Below are positions 17,662 through 25,817 of a stretch of 64,000 nucleotides of DNA, in pieces. Where the stretch lies: positions 20,343 through 84,342 of the forward strand of contig CALBFA010000042.1 of assembly GCA_937888365.1 (NCBI GenBank). The letters run 5' to 3'. Below the pieces are notes generated by a model that had not been told where the DNA came from, ran no database searches, and saw nothing but the letters and a program-made list of their open reading frames with translations. Both the position numbers and the translations under genes were made by a program. This stretch comes from an uncultured Fidelibacterota bacterium (GTDB lineage Bacteria > Fidelibacterota > UBA8477 > JABMPR01). The stretch's first letter is position 1; each line of letters begins with the position of its first letter.

Positions 17662-18021
17662 ATGACTCAACAACAATCAGCACTTAAAATATTTTTCAAA
17701 CGACTATTTGTAGGACTTGCATTTTTAGTCTTAGCGGCTCACTTCTCTAGAGCGGGCAATGGTCTAATGATGTTTTTAACCCTGGCCTTGATGACACTAC
17801 CGTACTTTAGAAATCCAATTGCCACAAAAATTGCTCAATATGCTCTTTTGCTCGGCGGTATTGAGTGGTTACGGGCAGGCTATTTTTTAGTGATGGAAAG
17901 ATTGTCCTTCGGAGGAACCTGGCTAAGACTCGCCTTTATTATGCTTTTTGTCGCCGTTTTCACAATACTTGCTTCTTTTGCAGTTCCCTCGATTGCTCTT
18001 ACACGTAAAACCGAAGATTAG
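17662..18021 (+). CDS. Small four-helix membrane protein, unknown function
   Basis: A 119-residue hydrophobic protein with about four membrane helices (roughly 13-28, 34-52, 57-75, 89-112) and a short charged tail. GGAAGGGG lies just upstream of the ATG. I do not recognise the family. It sits 56 bases after the epimerase-like gene and 21 bases before the rhodanese gene, so the three are probably one transcript. Confidence 0.6.
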   Translation: MTQQQSALKIFFKRLFVGLAFLVLAAHFSRAGNGLMMFLTLALMTLPYFRNPIATKIAQYALLLGGIEWLRAGYFLVMERLSFGGTWLRLAFIMLFVAVFTILASFAVPSIALTRKTED

Positions 18022-18042
18022 AGTCGTCATTTAGCACCTACG

Positions 18043-18363
18043 ATGCAATCCTGGTCTCATATAAATGTCTATCAAATGAATGAAAGAATGAATGATCCGT
18101 CTTTAACTATTCTTGATATTCGTGAATCTTTTGAATTGGAATTAGCATCAATTGATTCAACAGTTCATATACCTATGGGCGATATTCCCAATCAATTGGA
18201 AAAATTAGACAAGAGCAAAACCTGGGTGATTATGTGCCACACTGGCGTCCGTTCTCTCGTTGTGTGTGATTTTTTATCGCAACACGGCTATTCAGTTTTG
18301 AATTTTTTAGGCGGGATTCATGCATGGAGTATGCAAATAGACACTTCGATTCCTATTTATTAA
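18043..18363 (+). CDS. Single-domain rhodanese-like protein
   Basis: A 106-residue protein with the rhodanese fold signature: LDIRES near residues 24-29, HIPMGDIP near 42-49 and the active-site loop CHTGVRS with catalytic Cys65. The loop length (six residues before Ser) is that of sulfur-carrying single-domain rhodaneses (GlpE/PspE type), and the C-terminus has the expected FLGGIHAW. It probably shuttles persulfide sulfur in the cytoplasm; the partner is unknown. It is the last plus-strand gene before a strong terminator. Confidence 0.85.
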   Translation: MQSWSHINVYQMNERMNDPSLTILDIRESFELELASIDSTVHIPMGDIPNQLEKLDKSKTWVIMCHTGVRSLVVCDFLSQHGYSVLNFLGGIHAWSMQIDTSIPIY

Positions 18364-18392
18364 ATATTGTGTAACGGGAAAATAATAATGAT

Positions 18393-18428
18393 AAAAAGAA
18401 GGGGCTGAATTTTCAGCCCCTTCTTTTT
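18393..18428. terminator. Strong bidirectional rho-independent terminator
   Basis: A perfect 15-base-pair stem (A-rich outer part plus GGGGCTG/CAGCCCC) closes a six-base AATTTT loop and is flanked by an A-run on the left and a T-run on the right. It therefore works in both directions and serves the convergent rhodanese (plus) and superoxide reductase (minus) genes. Confidence 0.92.
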
Positions 18429-18450
18429 AAAGTAAAAAAGTATTTGTTAA

Positions 18451-18837
18451 TTATTCTGAAACAGCGACTTCTACGAGCGTTGATTCCCAAAGGCCATGCT
18501 TGGTACAATAGGCCATTGCTGTCAATTTTAATTTCTTTTTTGTTGGTACGATTTTGAAATCAACTTCAACTTGGCCGCCCATATTACCCAATGTACCTGG
18601 AGTGAAATTAGCTTGGCCCAATAAAGTCTCGCCATTCCAGAGTTGAACATAGGCAATGTAATGATCAAAATCATCAGGGTGGACGTATTCATTTCCAACT
18701 TTTACTTTAACCGTAAAAGCTTTGTTCATTGTAGCGGAACTGTCACAATGTACAAAGGGTGAATGTCTATCGATATAGTCTTTTTTGGCTTCTTTTTCGA
18801 CGCTTGAAATATCTACATATCTATTTACTGTTGGCAT
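18451..18837 (-). CDS. Superoxide reductase (neelaredoxin type)
   Basis: The 128-residue protein has the neelaredoxin core with the iron ligands in order: His25, His53, His59, Cys111 and His114 (motifs DRHSPF, HPDDFDHYIAYV, CTKHGLW). It lacks the N-terminal desulforedoxin domain of desulfoferrodoxin. The enzyme reduces superoxide to peroxide without making oxygen and is typical of anaerobes. The Glu-Lys pair normally just before the first ligand histidine is replaced by Asp23-Arg24, a conservative change at the active-site lid. AAAGGAG lies seven bases before the ATG. The gene ends against the bidirectional terminator. Confidence 0.9.
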   Translation of the reverse strand: MPTVNRYVDISSVEKEAKKDYIDRHSPFVHCDSSATMNKAFTVKVKVGNEYVHPDDFDHYIAYVQLWNGETLLGQANFTPGTLGNMGGQVEVDFKIVPTKKKLKLTAMAYCTKHGLWESTLVEVAVSE

Positions 18838-18905
18838 TTTAAAACTCCTTTAATTGTTAAATATCATTTTAAGATAGTAATTATTCCTATTAATAGAAGT
18901 GTAAA

Positions 18906-19997
18906 TTATGTATAAATTGAATTTAGTGCTGTAAAAAGAAAATCCATTTCATCCGATGTACCAATTGTGATGCGGACACATAAGGGTTGATCAAAAGGAC
19001 CTAGGGGTCGGACAATAACACCAAAATCGAGGAGTTTCATGGCAAATTCCATAGCTTCATTTTCTGATTTAAAAACGAGCGTTAAAAAATTAGTCACGGA
19101 TGGAATGTAGCGAATATTCAAAGCATCCATTTTCTTCATGAGTAAAGATTTGCCTTCGTTGTTTATTTTTAAGCTTTCGTGCAAATATTCCTCATCGTCT
19201 AAAACGGCCAGTGCTGCGGCTGTTGCGGGCACTGATACTTCGAAGGGTAACTTTACTTTTAGAAGGTTCGAAATAAGCAAATCATGGGCAAAACCATATC
19301 CAACACGTAATCCTGCTAAACCGTAAACTTTAGAGAAAGTTCGCAATGTTATAACATTATCATAGCGATAGTGCATGGAGTCGGGATAATCAGGCGTGTT
19401 TTGAGCATATTCGAAATAGGCTTCATCTAAAATAATTAAAACACGCGAAGGCACATGTTTCATGAAGGCATCAAATTCAGCCTTTGTAACGTAAGTTCCC
19501 GTTGGATTATCAGGATTCGCGATATATATCAGTTTTGTATAATCATTAATTTTTTTGGCCATTCCCTCAAGGTCGTAATGGAAATTTTTCATGGGAACCC
19601 AATAAACCGTATTTCCCGAGGCTTGTGCGAGAACTCTAAATCCTATAAATGAGCCTTTCGCAGAAATGATTTCATCATCATCAAGAAGAAAAGTCCGCAT
19701 AATAGTTGACATGATGCCTTCTGAACCAGCGCCCAAGATGACATTATTGACGTGCAATTTAAAGATTTGCGTCAGTCGTAAACGAAGCGCAAATCCTGCT
19801 GGATCGGGATATCGTGATGCATGCTCCAAACTATTTATAGCTGCATCACGCGCTTCTTTTGATAGACCTAAGGGGTTTTCATTAGAGGCCAATTTTACAA
19901 TGCGATCAAGATTCTTTTCCCGCCTAACTTCCTCAATGGGTTTCCCTGCCTTATAGGCTTGTAATTCGTGAATATTTCGAGGGACGAGAGGCATCAT
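18906..19997 (-). CDS. hisC: Histidinol-phosphate aminotransferase-type PLP enzyme
   Basis: A 363-residue fold-type I aminotransferase with the HisC pattern: KLASNENPLG near the N-terminus, a mid-protein NPDNPTGT, LDEAYFEY, and the PLP-lysine segment TFSKVYGLAGLRVGYG. It converts histidinol phosphate and 2-oxoglutarate in histidine synthesis, though HisC paralogues also act on aromatic amino acids. No other his gene is in the window and it is coupled to a sulfur amino-acid enzyme, so a role in amino-acid catabolism or aromatic transamination is possible. The ATG overlaps the previous stop by one base (TAATG). Confidence 0.85.
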   Translation of the reverse strand: MMPLVPRNIHELQAYKAGKPIEEVRREKNLDRIVKLASNENPLGLSKEARDAAINSLEHASRYPDPAGFALRLRLTQIFKLHVNNVILGAGSEGIMSTIMRTFLLDDDEIISAKGSFIGFRVLAQASGNTVYWVPMKNFHYDLEGMAKKINDYTKLIYIANPDNPTGTYVTKAEFDAFMKHVPSRVLIILDEAYFEYAQNTPDYPDSMHYRYDNVITLRTFSKVYGLAGLRVGYGFAHDLLISNLLKVKLPFEVSVPATAAALAVLDDEEYLHESLKINNEGKSLLMKKMDALNIRYIPSVTNFLTLVFKSENEAMEFAMKLLDFGVIVRPLGPFDQPLCVRITIGTSDEMDFLFTALNSIYT

Positions 19998-21235
19998 TAC
20001 ACCTTTGCGAGTGCTTGATCAAAATCTGCTATGAGGTCTTCTATATTTTCGAGCCCTACAGACAGACGAACAAGTCCATCTGTGATACCTGCTTTTTCAC
20101 GATGCTCTTTCGGAATGTTGCTATGTGTCAACGACGCAGGATGTTGAATAAGCGTGTCAATCGCTCCTAAACTCACGGCAAGGGTCATTAATTTCACACT
20201 ATCCATTAATATAGCGCCGGCTTTTAGCCCGCCTTTGAGTTCGAAAGAAATCATTCCGCCGTATCGACTCATTTGCTTCTTCGCAATTTCATAATTGGGA
20301 TGATTTTTGAGCCCTGGAAAAAGAACGAGGCCGACTTTTGGATGGTTCAATAAATAATCGACTAAAACTTCAGTATTGTCGCAATGTTTGTCCATACGCA
20401 AGGGAAGGGTTTTAACGCCCATATTGATGAGCCAACTGTCCATTGGCCCAGGATTGCCACCAATGTGATGTCTATTTTCAATGATTTCAGTATACATTAT
20501 TTCTGAATGAGGCGATACCACCATGCCGCCAACAGACGTTCCGTGGCCACCAATATATTTGGTCATGGAATGAATGACGTAATCAGCGCCTAATTCAAGA
20601 GGTCGCTGCAAATAAGGCGTCGCAAATGTATTATCGACGATTAAAACCATGTTATGGTCATGGGCCAATTTCGCGATGGCTTCAATATCAACAATTGTCA
20701 GCATAGGATTTCCAGGCGTTTCGATATAGATAAGTTTTGCTTTAGGATTGTCTTGGACGGCTTTTTCGAAAGATGCGACATCGCCATCATTTACCCAAAT
20801 GGCCGTAAGCTTATATTTAGTAAACGTATTATTAAATAAATCAATGGTGCCACCATAAAGGGATGTCTGCGCAATAAAAGTATCGCCGGGTTCAAGGAGT
20901 CCCATAAGCGTTGATGAGATAGCAGCCATCCCGCTGGAAAATGAAAGACCTACAACTTGGAAATCCTTATCACCTTCAGCATGCCTTTTTTCGGTGATGC
21001 CAGATCCCTCTAATGCTGCAATTTTATTTTCTAAAACCGTCATGTTGGGGTTGCCAACGCGCGAATAGATATATCCGAATTCCTCGCCTTTAAATACTTT
21101 TCCACCATTCTCAATATTAGGAAAAGAGTATGTAGAAGATTGGAAGATTGGATTGACATGTGCATATTCAGAGCCTGGATGGCATTCTCCTGCGTGAATT
21201 GATAAGGTGTTGAATCCTGCTTTTGTATGACTCAT
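19997..21235 (-). CDS. Methionine gamma-lyase / cystathionine gamma-synthase family PLP enzyme
   Basis: A 412-residue Cys/Met-metabolism PLP enzyme: NPIFQSSTYSF, YSRVGNPN, FSSGMAAISS, YIETPGNP, the PLP lysine in SMTKYIGGHG and a conserved C-terminal LRLSVGLE. Active-site residues cannot firmly separate methionine gamma-lyase from cystathionine gamma-lyase or O-acetylhomoserine enzymes. The adjacent Lrp/AsnC regulator, three bases away, is a frequent companion of methionine gamma-lyase, which releases methanethiol, ammonia and 2-oxobutyrate, so I favour that. Confidence 0.8.
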   Translation of the reverse strand: MSHTKAGFNTLSIHAGECHPGSEYAHVNPIFQSSTYSFPNIENGGKVFKGEEFGYIYSRVGNPNMTVLENKIAALEGSGITEKRHAEGDKDFQVVGLSFSSGMAAISSTLMGLLEPGDTFIAQTSLYGGTIDLFNNTFTKYKLTAIWVNDGDVASFEKAVQDNPKAKLIYIETPGNPMLTIVDIEAIAKLAHDHNMVLIVDNTFATPYLQRPLELGADYVIHSMTKYIGGHGTSVGGMVVSPHSEIMYTEIIENRHHIGGNPGPMDSWLINMGVKTLPLRMDKHCDNTEVLVDYLLNHPKVGLVLFPGLKNHPNYEIAKKQMSRYGGMISFELKGGLKAGAILMDSVKLMTLAVSLGAIDTLIQHPASLTHSNIPKEHREKAGITDGLVRLSVGLENIEDLIADFDQALAKV

Positions 21236-21238
21236 TGA

Positions 21239-21709
21239 TTAATCCTTTCGGGAAATGGGCAATTTTGAATTGTTTTTAATAGTAGACATGACAACCATTG
21301 TTTCCAAATATTGCACATCCGGCAATTCAGTTAAAGTATGCAAAATAAAATGTTCATAGGCTTGGATGTCTTTGACACCAACTTTGAGCAAAAAATCCGC
21401 ATGTCCTGTTGTGTGATAGCATTCTAGAATGGCATCAACGTCTTTGACATTGTCCATAAAATTTTCGACACTGGCTTTTCCATGACGTGCGAGTGTGACT
21501 TGAACAAATGTAAAAATTCCGATACCAACAGAAGCGGGATCAACAAGCGTGGCATATTTTTTAATAACACCATTCTGTTCAAGCTTTTTAACGCGTTCTA
21601 AAGTAGGAGATGCAGAGATTCCCAGTTTTTGAGCAAGCTCCCTATTGGTGATGCGACCATTGTCTTGGAGTTCGTTTAAGATTTGTATATCGAGATCATC
21701 AATTTTCAT
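21239..21709 (-). CDS. Lrp/AsnC family transcriptional regulator
   Basis: A 156-residue protein with the classic two-part layout: an N-terminal helix-turn-helix (DDLDIQILNELQDNGR, then ELAQKLGISASPTLERVKKLE) and a C-terminal RAM domain for amino-acid sensing and oligomerisation (GHADFLLKVGVKD). It is the first gene of the minus-strand set with the PLP lyase and aminotransferase, and presumably controls them in response to an amino acid such as methionine. A candidate palindrome lies 35 bases upstream. Confidence 0.9.
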   Translation of the reverse strand: MKIDDLDIQILNELQDNGRITNRELAQKLGISASPTLERVKKLEQNGVIKKYATLVDPASVGIGIFTFVQVTLARHGKASVENFMDNVKDVDAILECYHTTGHADFLLKVGVKDIQAYEHFILHTLTELPDVQYLETMVVMSTIKNNSKLPISRKD

Positions 21710-21743
21710 ACATTCTGCCTTCTCTAGATTTTGCGGTATAATC

Positions 21744-21769
21744 TATGGAAATATACCTCAAATACCATA
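21744..21769. promoter_or_regulatory. Candidate Lrp-type operator
   Basis: TATGG (21744-21748) and CCATA (21765-21769) form an inverted repeat around an AT-rich centre, in the spacing and base composition that Lrp/AsnC proteins favour, and just upstream of the regulator gene. Only the outer five base pairs are perfect. Confidence 0.28.
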
Positions 21770-21864
21770 AATAATAGAAGAAGTACTGTTTTTTTGAAAG
21801 CTATAATAGCTAGCATTAAATAATTGTTTAAATAGATTATCTACGAAAAAATTAAGGTAAAAAC

Positions 21865-22647
21865 ATGCGATTGTTAAAAGTATTTCTATTGGGTATTGTT
21901 TTAGTTGGTTTGGAAGGGTGTTATACCTATCAATTAGTTTTACCGTTATCGACAAATACGGGTCGCAATATTATAGCGGGGCGAAAGAAAAACTCAATTG
22001 AATTAGGTGTTGCGGCGCAAAGAATGGTTCCTGTTTTAAAAAATGACAAAATATTTTTCCCTTTTGCTGACACAACACAGAGTGTTAACAATGATTTTGA
22101 TGGTTTTTCATCGGTTTTTGTGAATTATCAGCTTAACCCTAACTTTAATATGGGTCTTGAATATTTCAGCGGTGATAGCCACATAGACGAAGTAAATAAT
22201 AATAATGGAAGGGAGTTTGGATATATTGACTTTTCGCTGCTCTATTTAACAGAACCTAAACCAGAAATGCCGTTCTCATTTGGAATACTTGTCAAGCAAT
22301 CTTTGAGTAAAACTAAGATTTATGAGAAATATGAAGACATCAATTACTATGGCACAGGACGTGGAAACTCAACTACTTTTTTCACTTTTATATCAACGCC
22401 GTCACTTACAGTATTCAAACCAATACAAGTGCAAGGCCAATTTGGTTATCTAATGGCAAATAGTATGACTTCTGTAAATCTTATGAATAATCAAATCCAA
22501 TACGATATTACTGAAGCTCATTCTGGAGGAAAAGTTAAAGGAAGTCTATCACTCAAAGATATAATGAGCGTTAGCTGGGAAGGTTTTATCCAAAATAATG
22601 GCGAGATTTATGTTGGGTTAAATGCTACTCTTGTTTTAAACTTATAA
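21865..22647 (+). CDS. Outer-membrane-type lipoprotein, tandem copy 1
   Basis: A 260-residue protein with a lipoprotein signal ending GLEGC (Cys19). The mature part contains many short alternating strands and ends NATLVLNL, which suggests a small beta-barrel or beta-sandwich in the outer membrane. No family recognised. The next gene is a close paralogue; the two share an 82-base identical stretch covering the end of the signal and the first mature residues. AAGG lies upstream of the ATG. Confidence 0.7.
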   Translation: MRLLKVFLLGIVLVGLEGCYTYQLVLPLSTNTGRNIIAGRKKNSIELGVAAQRMVPVLKNDKIFFPFADTTQSVNNDFDGFSSVFVNYQLNPNFNMGLEYFSGDSHIDEVNNNNGREFGYIDFSLLYLTEPKPEMPFSFGILVKQSLSKTKIYEKYEDINYYGTGRGNSTTFFTFISTPSLTVFKPIQVQGQFGYLMANSMTSVNLMNNQIQYDITEAHSGGKVKGSLSLKDIMSVSWEGFIQNNGEIYVGLNATLVLNL

Positions 22648-22681
22648 GCTGAATTTATTATTAAAAATTTTGAGGAAAAAT

Positions 22682-23488
22682 ATGCGATTATTAAAAATAT
22701 TATTATTGGGTATCGTTTTAGGTGGTTTGGAAGGGTGTTATACCTATCAATTAGTTTTACCGTTATCGACAAATACGGGTCGCAATATTATAGCGGGGCG
22801 AAAGCAAAACTCAATTGAATTGGGTGGTATGGTACAAGAAGCAGTTCCTGTTCTAAAAAAAGACAAAATATTTTTCCCTTTTGCTGACACAACACGTGGT
22901 GTTAACAATGATTTTGAAGGTTGGATATCATTTTTTGTCAACTATCAACTTAACACGAACCTTAATTTAGGTTTTGAAAATCATAATTATTTTGGAAGAT
23001 TTAATCTCCCCCCTGATTCCAAAATAGACGAATTAAATAATGATGAGGGAGGGGAATTTGGATATATTGACTTTTCGGTGCTCTATTTAACAGAGTCTCG
23101 ACCAGGAATACCACTCTTATTCGGACTACTTGTCAAGCAATCTTTGAGTAAAACCAAGATTTATGAGAAATATGAAGACTATAATTACTATAGCACAGGA
23201 CGTGGAAACTCAACGACTCTTTTCCCCTTTATATCAACACCGCCAATTATAATATTCAAACCAATACGGGTGCAAGCCCAATTTGGTTATCTAATGGCAA
23301 ATAGTATGACTTCTGTCAATCTTATAAATAATCAAATCCAATACGATATTAATGAAATTACCTCTGGAGTTAAAATTAAAGGAAGTCTATCACTCAAAGA
23401 TATCATTAGCGTTAGCTACGAAAGTTTTTTCCAAGATAATGGTGAGAGCTATGTTGCGTATAATGCGACTCTTGTTTTAAACTTATAG
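22682..23488 (+). CDS. Outer-membrane-type lipoprotein, tandem copy 2
   Basis: The start is ATG 22682, preceded by GAGGA; a TTG twelve bases upstream is less likely. The 268-residue product has the same lipobox (GLEGC) and near-identical N-terminus as copy 1. The copies diverge most in the middle, where this one has an insertion around residues 97-107 (NYFGRFNLPP), and converge again in the LVKQSLSKTKIYEKYED and GYLMANSMTS segments. A recent tandem duplication with diversification of presumably exposed loops is the simple reading. Function unknown. Confidence 0.7.
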   Translation: MRLLKILLLGIVLGGLEGCYTYQLVLPLSTNTGRNIIAGRKQNSIELGGMVQEAVPVLKKDKIFFPFADTTRGVNNDFEGWISFFVNYQLNTNLNLGFENHNYFGRFNLPPDSKIDELNNDEGGEFGYIDFSVLYLTESRPGIPLLFGLLVKQSLSKTKIYEKYEDYNYYSTGRGNSTTLFPFISTPPIIIFKPIRVQAQFGYLMANSMTSVNLINNQIQYDINEITSGVKIKGSLSLKDIISVSYESFFQDNGESYVAYNATLVLNL

Positions 23489-23555
23489 ATTTATTTATCC
23501 CTTGCTCTCCCAAGGTATTTGTTGAAATTCTTTCCTATATGGGAGTTATAAATTC

Positions 23556-24356
23556 ATGAAATATAAAAGTATCGTAATAACAGGGGCCAGTACCGGGTTG
23601 GGTCGTCAATTAGCATTGGAGTTTGCAAAAACAGGCGGGACTTTACATCTTATCGCACGTTCCAAAGATGCCTTAAATCAACTGGTTTCAGAAATCGAGA
23701 ATCAAGGCGGCAAGGCCTTCGCGTATCCAATAGACATTACACAGACGGATGAATTCGTCGCCCTTCTTAAAAGCATTGATGAGAAAGATCCCGTCGATTT
23801 GGCTATTGCCAATGCAGGCTGGGCAGGGAAATTATCCTATCCATCCGAAACAAATATTGATGTCGCCAAGACGATAGCGGATTTAAATTTTAAAGCCGCT
23901 ATCATTACACTCGAGACATTGGCTAAGGGAATGGTTGAACGGAAACGCGGTCATCTTGTGGGTGTTTCAAGTGTTGCTGGCTTTAGAGGATTGCCTGGGA
24001 GCGCCATTTATAGCGCTTCAAAAGCGGGCTTTACGACCTATTTAGAAGCCTTGCGTTTCTCCACAAAACCTCGCCGCGTCTATGTAACAGACATTCGTCC
24101 CGGATTTGTTTATACGCCACTCACGGCTAAAAATAACCATCCCATGCCTTTCATAATTTCTGTTCAATATGCGGGTCATCTCATGTTTAATGCCATAATT
24201 CAACGAAAAAGACGCTTCACCTTCCCATGGCAAATGGCTATTGTCGGCGCGATTATGCGAAATTTACCCTATTTTGTTTGGGATTGGGTCGGCGAACAAT
24301 TCAGAGAACGAGCCGTATCAGGCATCAAAGGGAAGCCGACATCTCCAAAAACTTAA
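23556..24356 (+). CDS. Short-chain dehydrogenase/reductase
   Basis: A classical SDR of 266 residues: cofactor loop GASTGLG (residues 9-15), the NAG strand motif (ANAGWAG), catalytic Ser in GVSSVAG and the YSASKAG catalytic Tyr-Lys pair. The Arg in IARSKD after the second strand suggests NADP(H). The extended C-terminal part with a hydrophobic segment resembles fatty-acyl or ketoacyl reductase-type SDRs that associate with membranes. Substrate cannot be named. GGGAG precedes the ATG. Confidence 0.85.
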   Translation: MKYKSIVITGASTGLGRQLALEFAKTGGTLHLIARSKDALNQLVSEIENQGGKAFAYPIDITQTDEFVALLKSIDEKDPVDLAIANAGWAGKLSYPSETNIDVAKTIADLNFKAAIITLETLAKGMVERKRGHLVGVSSVAGFRGLPGSAIYSASKAGFTTYLEALRFSTKPRRVYVTDIRPGFVYTPLTAKNNHPMPFIISVQYAGHLMFNAIIQRKRRFTFPWQMAIVGAIMRNLPYFVWDWVGEQFRERAVSGIKGKPTSPKT

Positions 24357-24423
24357 TTATTCGAACTATTATTTTCATCGAAGCACCCTTATAAATTTTA
24401 TTCGTTCCGTGTGAAATAGGTAA

Positions 24424-25779
24424 ATGAAAAAACTCGATAGTTACATATTTAAAGCGCTTCTGGTTCCATTTTCCTATTCGCTTTTTACGCTGATTGTCAT
24501 TTTTGTCGTCAATTTTCTTATTAAAACCATGGATCGCTTCCTGGGCAAAGGCTTAAGCATTTGGGTCATTCTTGAGCTAATCGTCTTAAATTTGGCGTGG
24601 ATGTTAGCTTTAGCATTGCCCATGTCTGTCCTCATTGCAGTTTTATTGTCCTATGGTCGGATGGCTTCTGACCATGAAATTACGGCCATGCGATCCAGCG
24701 GAATTTCCATGCCACGCATTATGCTCCCTGCATTGGTATTTGCAGGAATGATTGCGTCTTTTACGATTTACTTTAACAACGAAATTCTCCCTGATGTCAA
24801 TCATAAGGCTCGATTACTTGGCTCATCGATTTATCGCAAGCGACCCGATTTAGACATCACACCTGGTTATTTTATAAGCGATTTGCCCGAATATAATCTC
24901 CGTGTGGATGAAGTAAGCGAAACAGGATTAAAGAAAGTCGTCATTTTTTCTAAAAATTCGAAAGATCGACAAATCGCCATTTTTGCGGAAGAGGGCAATC
25001 TTAAAGTTGACGGAAGCCAAATTCTTATAACGCTCTATAATGGCGAGAAACATAGTATAGAATTTTCCAAATCTGGCGATTACCAGCGGGAATTTTTTGA
25101 CTCAACGCGCATTGCTATGACAGTTGATAATCTGGAATTAAAGCGCCGCGATTCTGCCACGCGAGGTGACCGCGAAATGTCAAGCGCGATGATGTTTGAA
25201 AAAATTAAAGAAACAGAGAAAAAGCTTGCAGGTATTAGATCACGAATGGAAAAAATATATTGGGAAAGTCCCATATTTAAAGGTGATTCGTTGCAAAATC
25301 TCTCGGCTTTATTAGACACTGTTACCCGATTTACAGCAAAAGACAAAGTCCCCCAAGGCTTCGACTGGAAGGGCTGGAATCGAACCATTGATAAGCTGGA
25401 TTCTCAAGAAAGACTGACGATTTCCTATCGAAAACAAATTAATAAATATGGTGTCGAGATTCACAAGAAATACGCCATGCCCATTGCATGTTTTGTGTTT
25501 GTCATCATGGGCGTACCTTTAGGTATCATGACGCGTAAAAACTCGGGATCGATTGGTGTTGCTATCGGTATGTTTTTTATTTATTGGGCGTCTCTTATCG
25601 CCGGTGAAGAATTAGCGGATCGCTTATTAATGACGCCCATCATGGCCATGTGGATGCCGAACCTTGTCTTTGGTCTTATCGGTGTTTGGATTTCGTATCA
25701 CGCCAGTCGCGAACGTCGCGTTTGGTCGTTTAAAAACTTTATTTCACGCTTTAAAAAGAATAACTCCGTCGAAGGTTAA
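24424..25779 (+). CDS. LptF/LptG family lipopolysaccharide export permease
   Basis: A 451-residue YjgP/YjgQ-family protein: helix 1 from LDSYIFKALLVPF, three N-terminal helices ending near residue 120 (with ALPMSVLIAVLLSYGRM and DHEITAMRSSGIS), a periplasmic jellyroll domain (about 130-330), and three C-terminal helices beginning at KKYAMPIACFVFVIMGVPLG. It forms with LptB the inner-membrane pump that lifts LPS to the periplasmic bridge. Only one of the usual F/G pair is present here; the other must lie elsewhere. This gene is good evidence for an LPS-bearing outer membrane. Confidence 0.88.
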   Translation: MKKLDSYIFKALLVPFSYSLFTLIVIFVVNFLIKTMDRFLGKGLSIWVILELIVLNLAWMLALALPMSVLIAVLLSYGRMASDHEITAMRSSGISMPRIMLPALVFAGMIASFTIYFNNEILPDVNHKARLLGSSIYRKRPDLDITPGYFISDLPEYNLRVDEVSETGLKKVVIFSKNSKDRQIAIFAEEGNLKVDGSQILITLYNGEKHSIEFSKSGDYQREFFDSTRIAMTVDNLELKRRDSATRGDREMSSAMMFEKIKETEKKLAGIRSRMEKIYWESPIFKGDSLQNLSALLDTVTRFTAKDKVPQGFDWKGWNRTIDKLDSQERLTISYRKQINKYGVEIHKKYAMPIACFVFVIMGVPLGIMTRKNSGSIGVAIGMFFIYWASLIAGEELADRLLMTPIMAMWMPNLVFGLIGVWISYHASRERRVWSFKNFISRFKKNNSVEG

Positions 25780-25817
25780 ACAAAAACTCACTTTTTATCG
25801 AGTAGAAAATTATTGCG

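Noticed and set aside
21758..21955. Minus-strand 65-residue frame between the Lrp gene and the lipoprotein
   Set aside because: It overlaps the start of a lipoprotein gene with a clear lipobox and lacks a ribosome-binding site.
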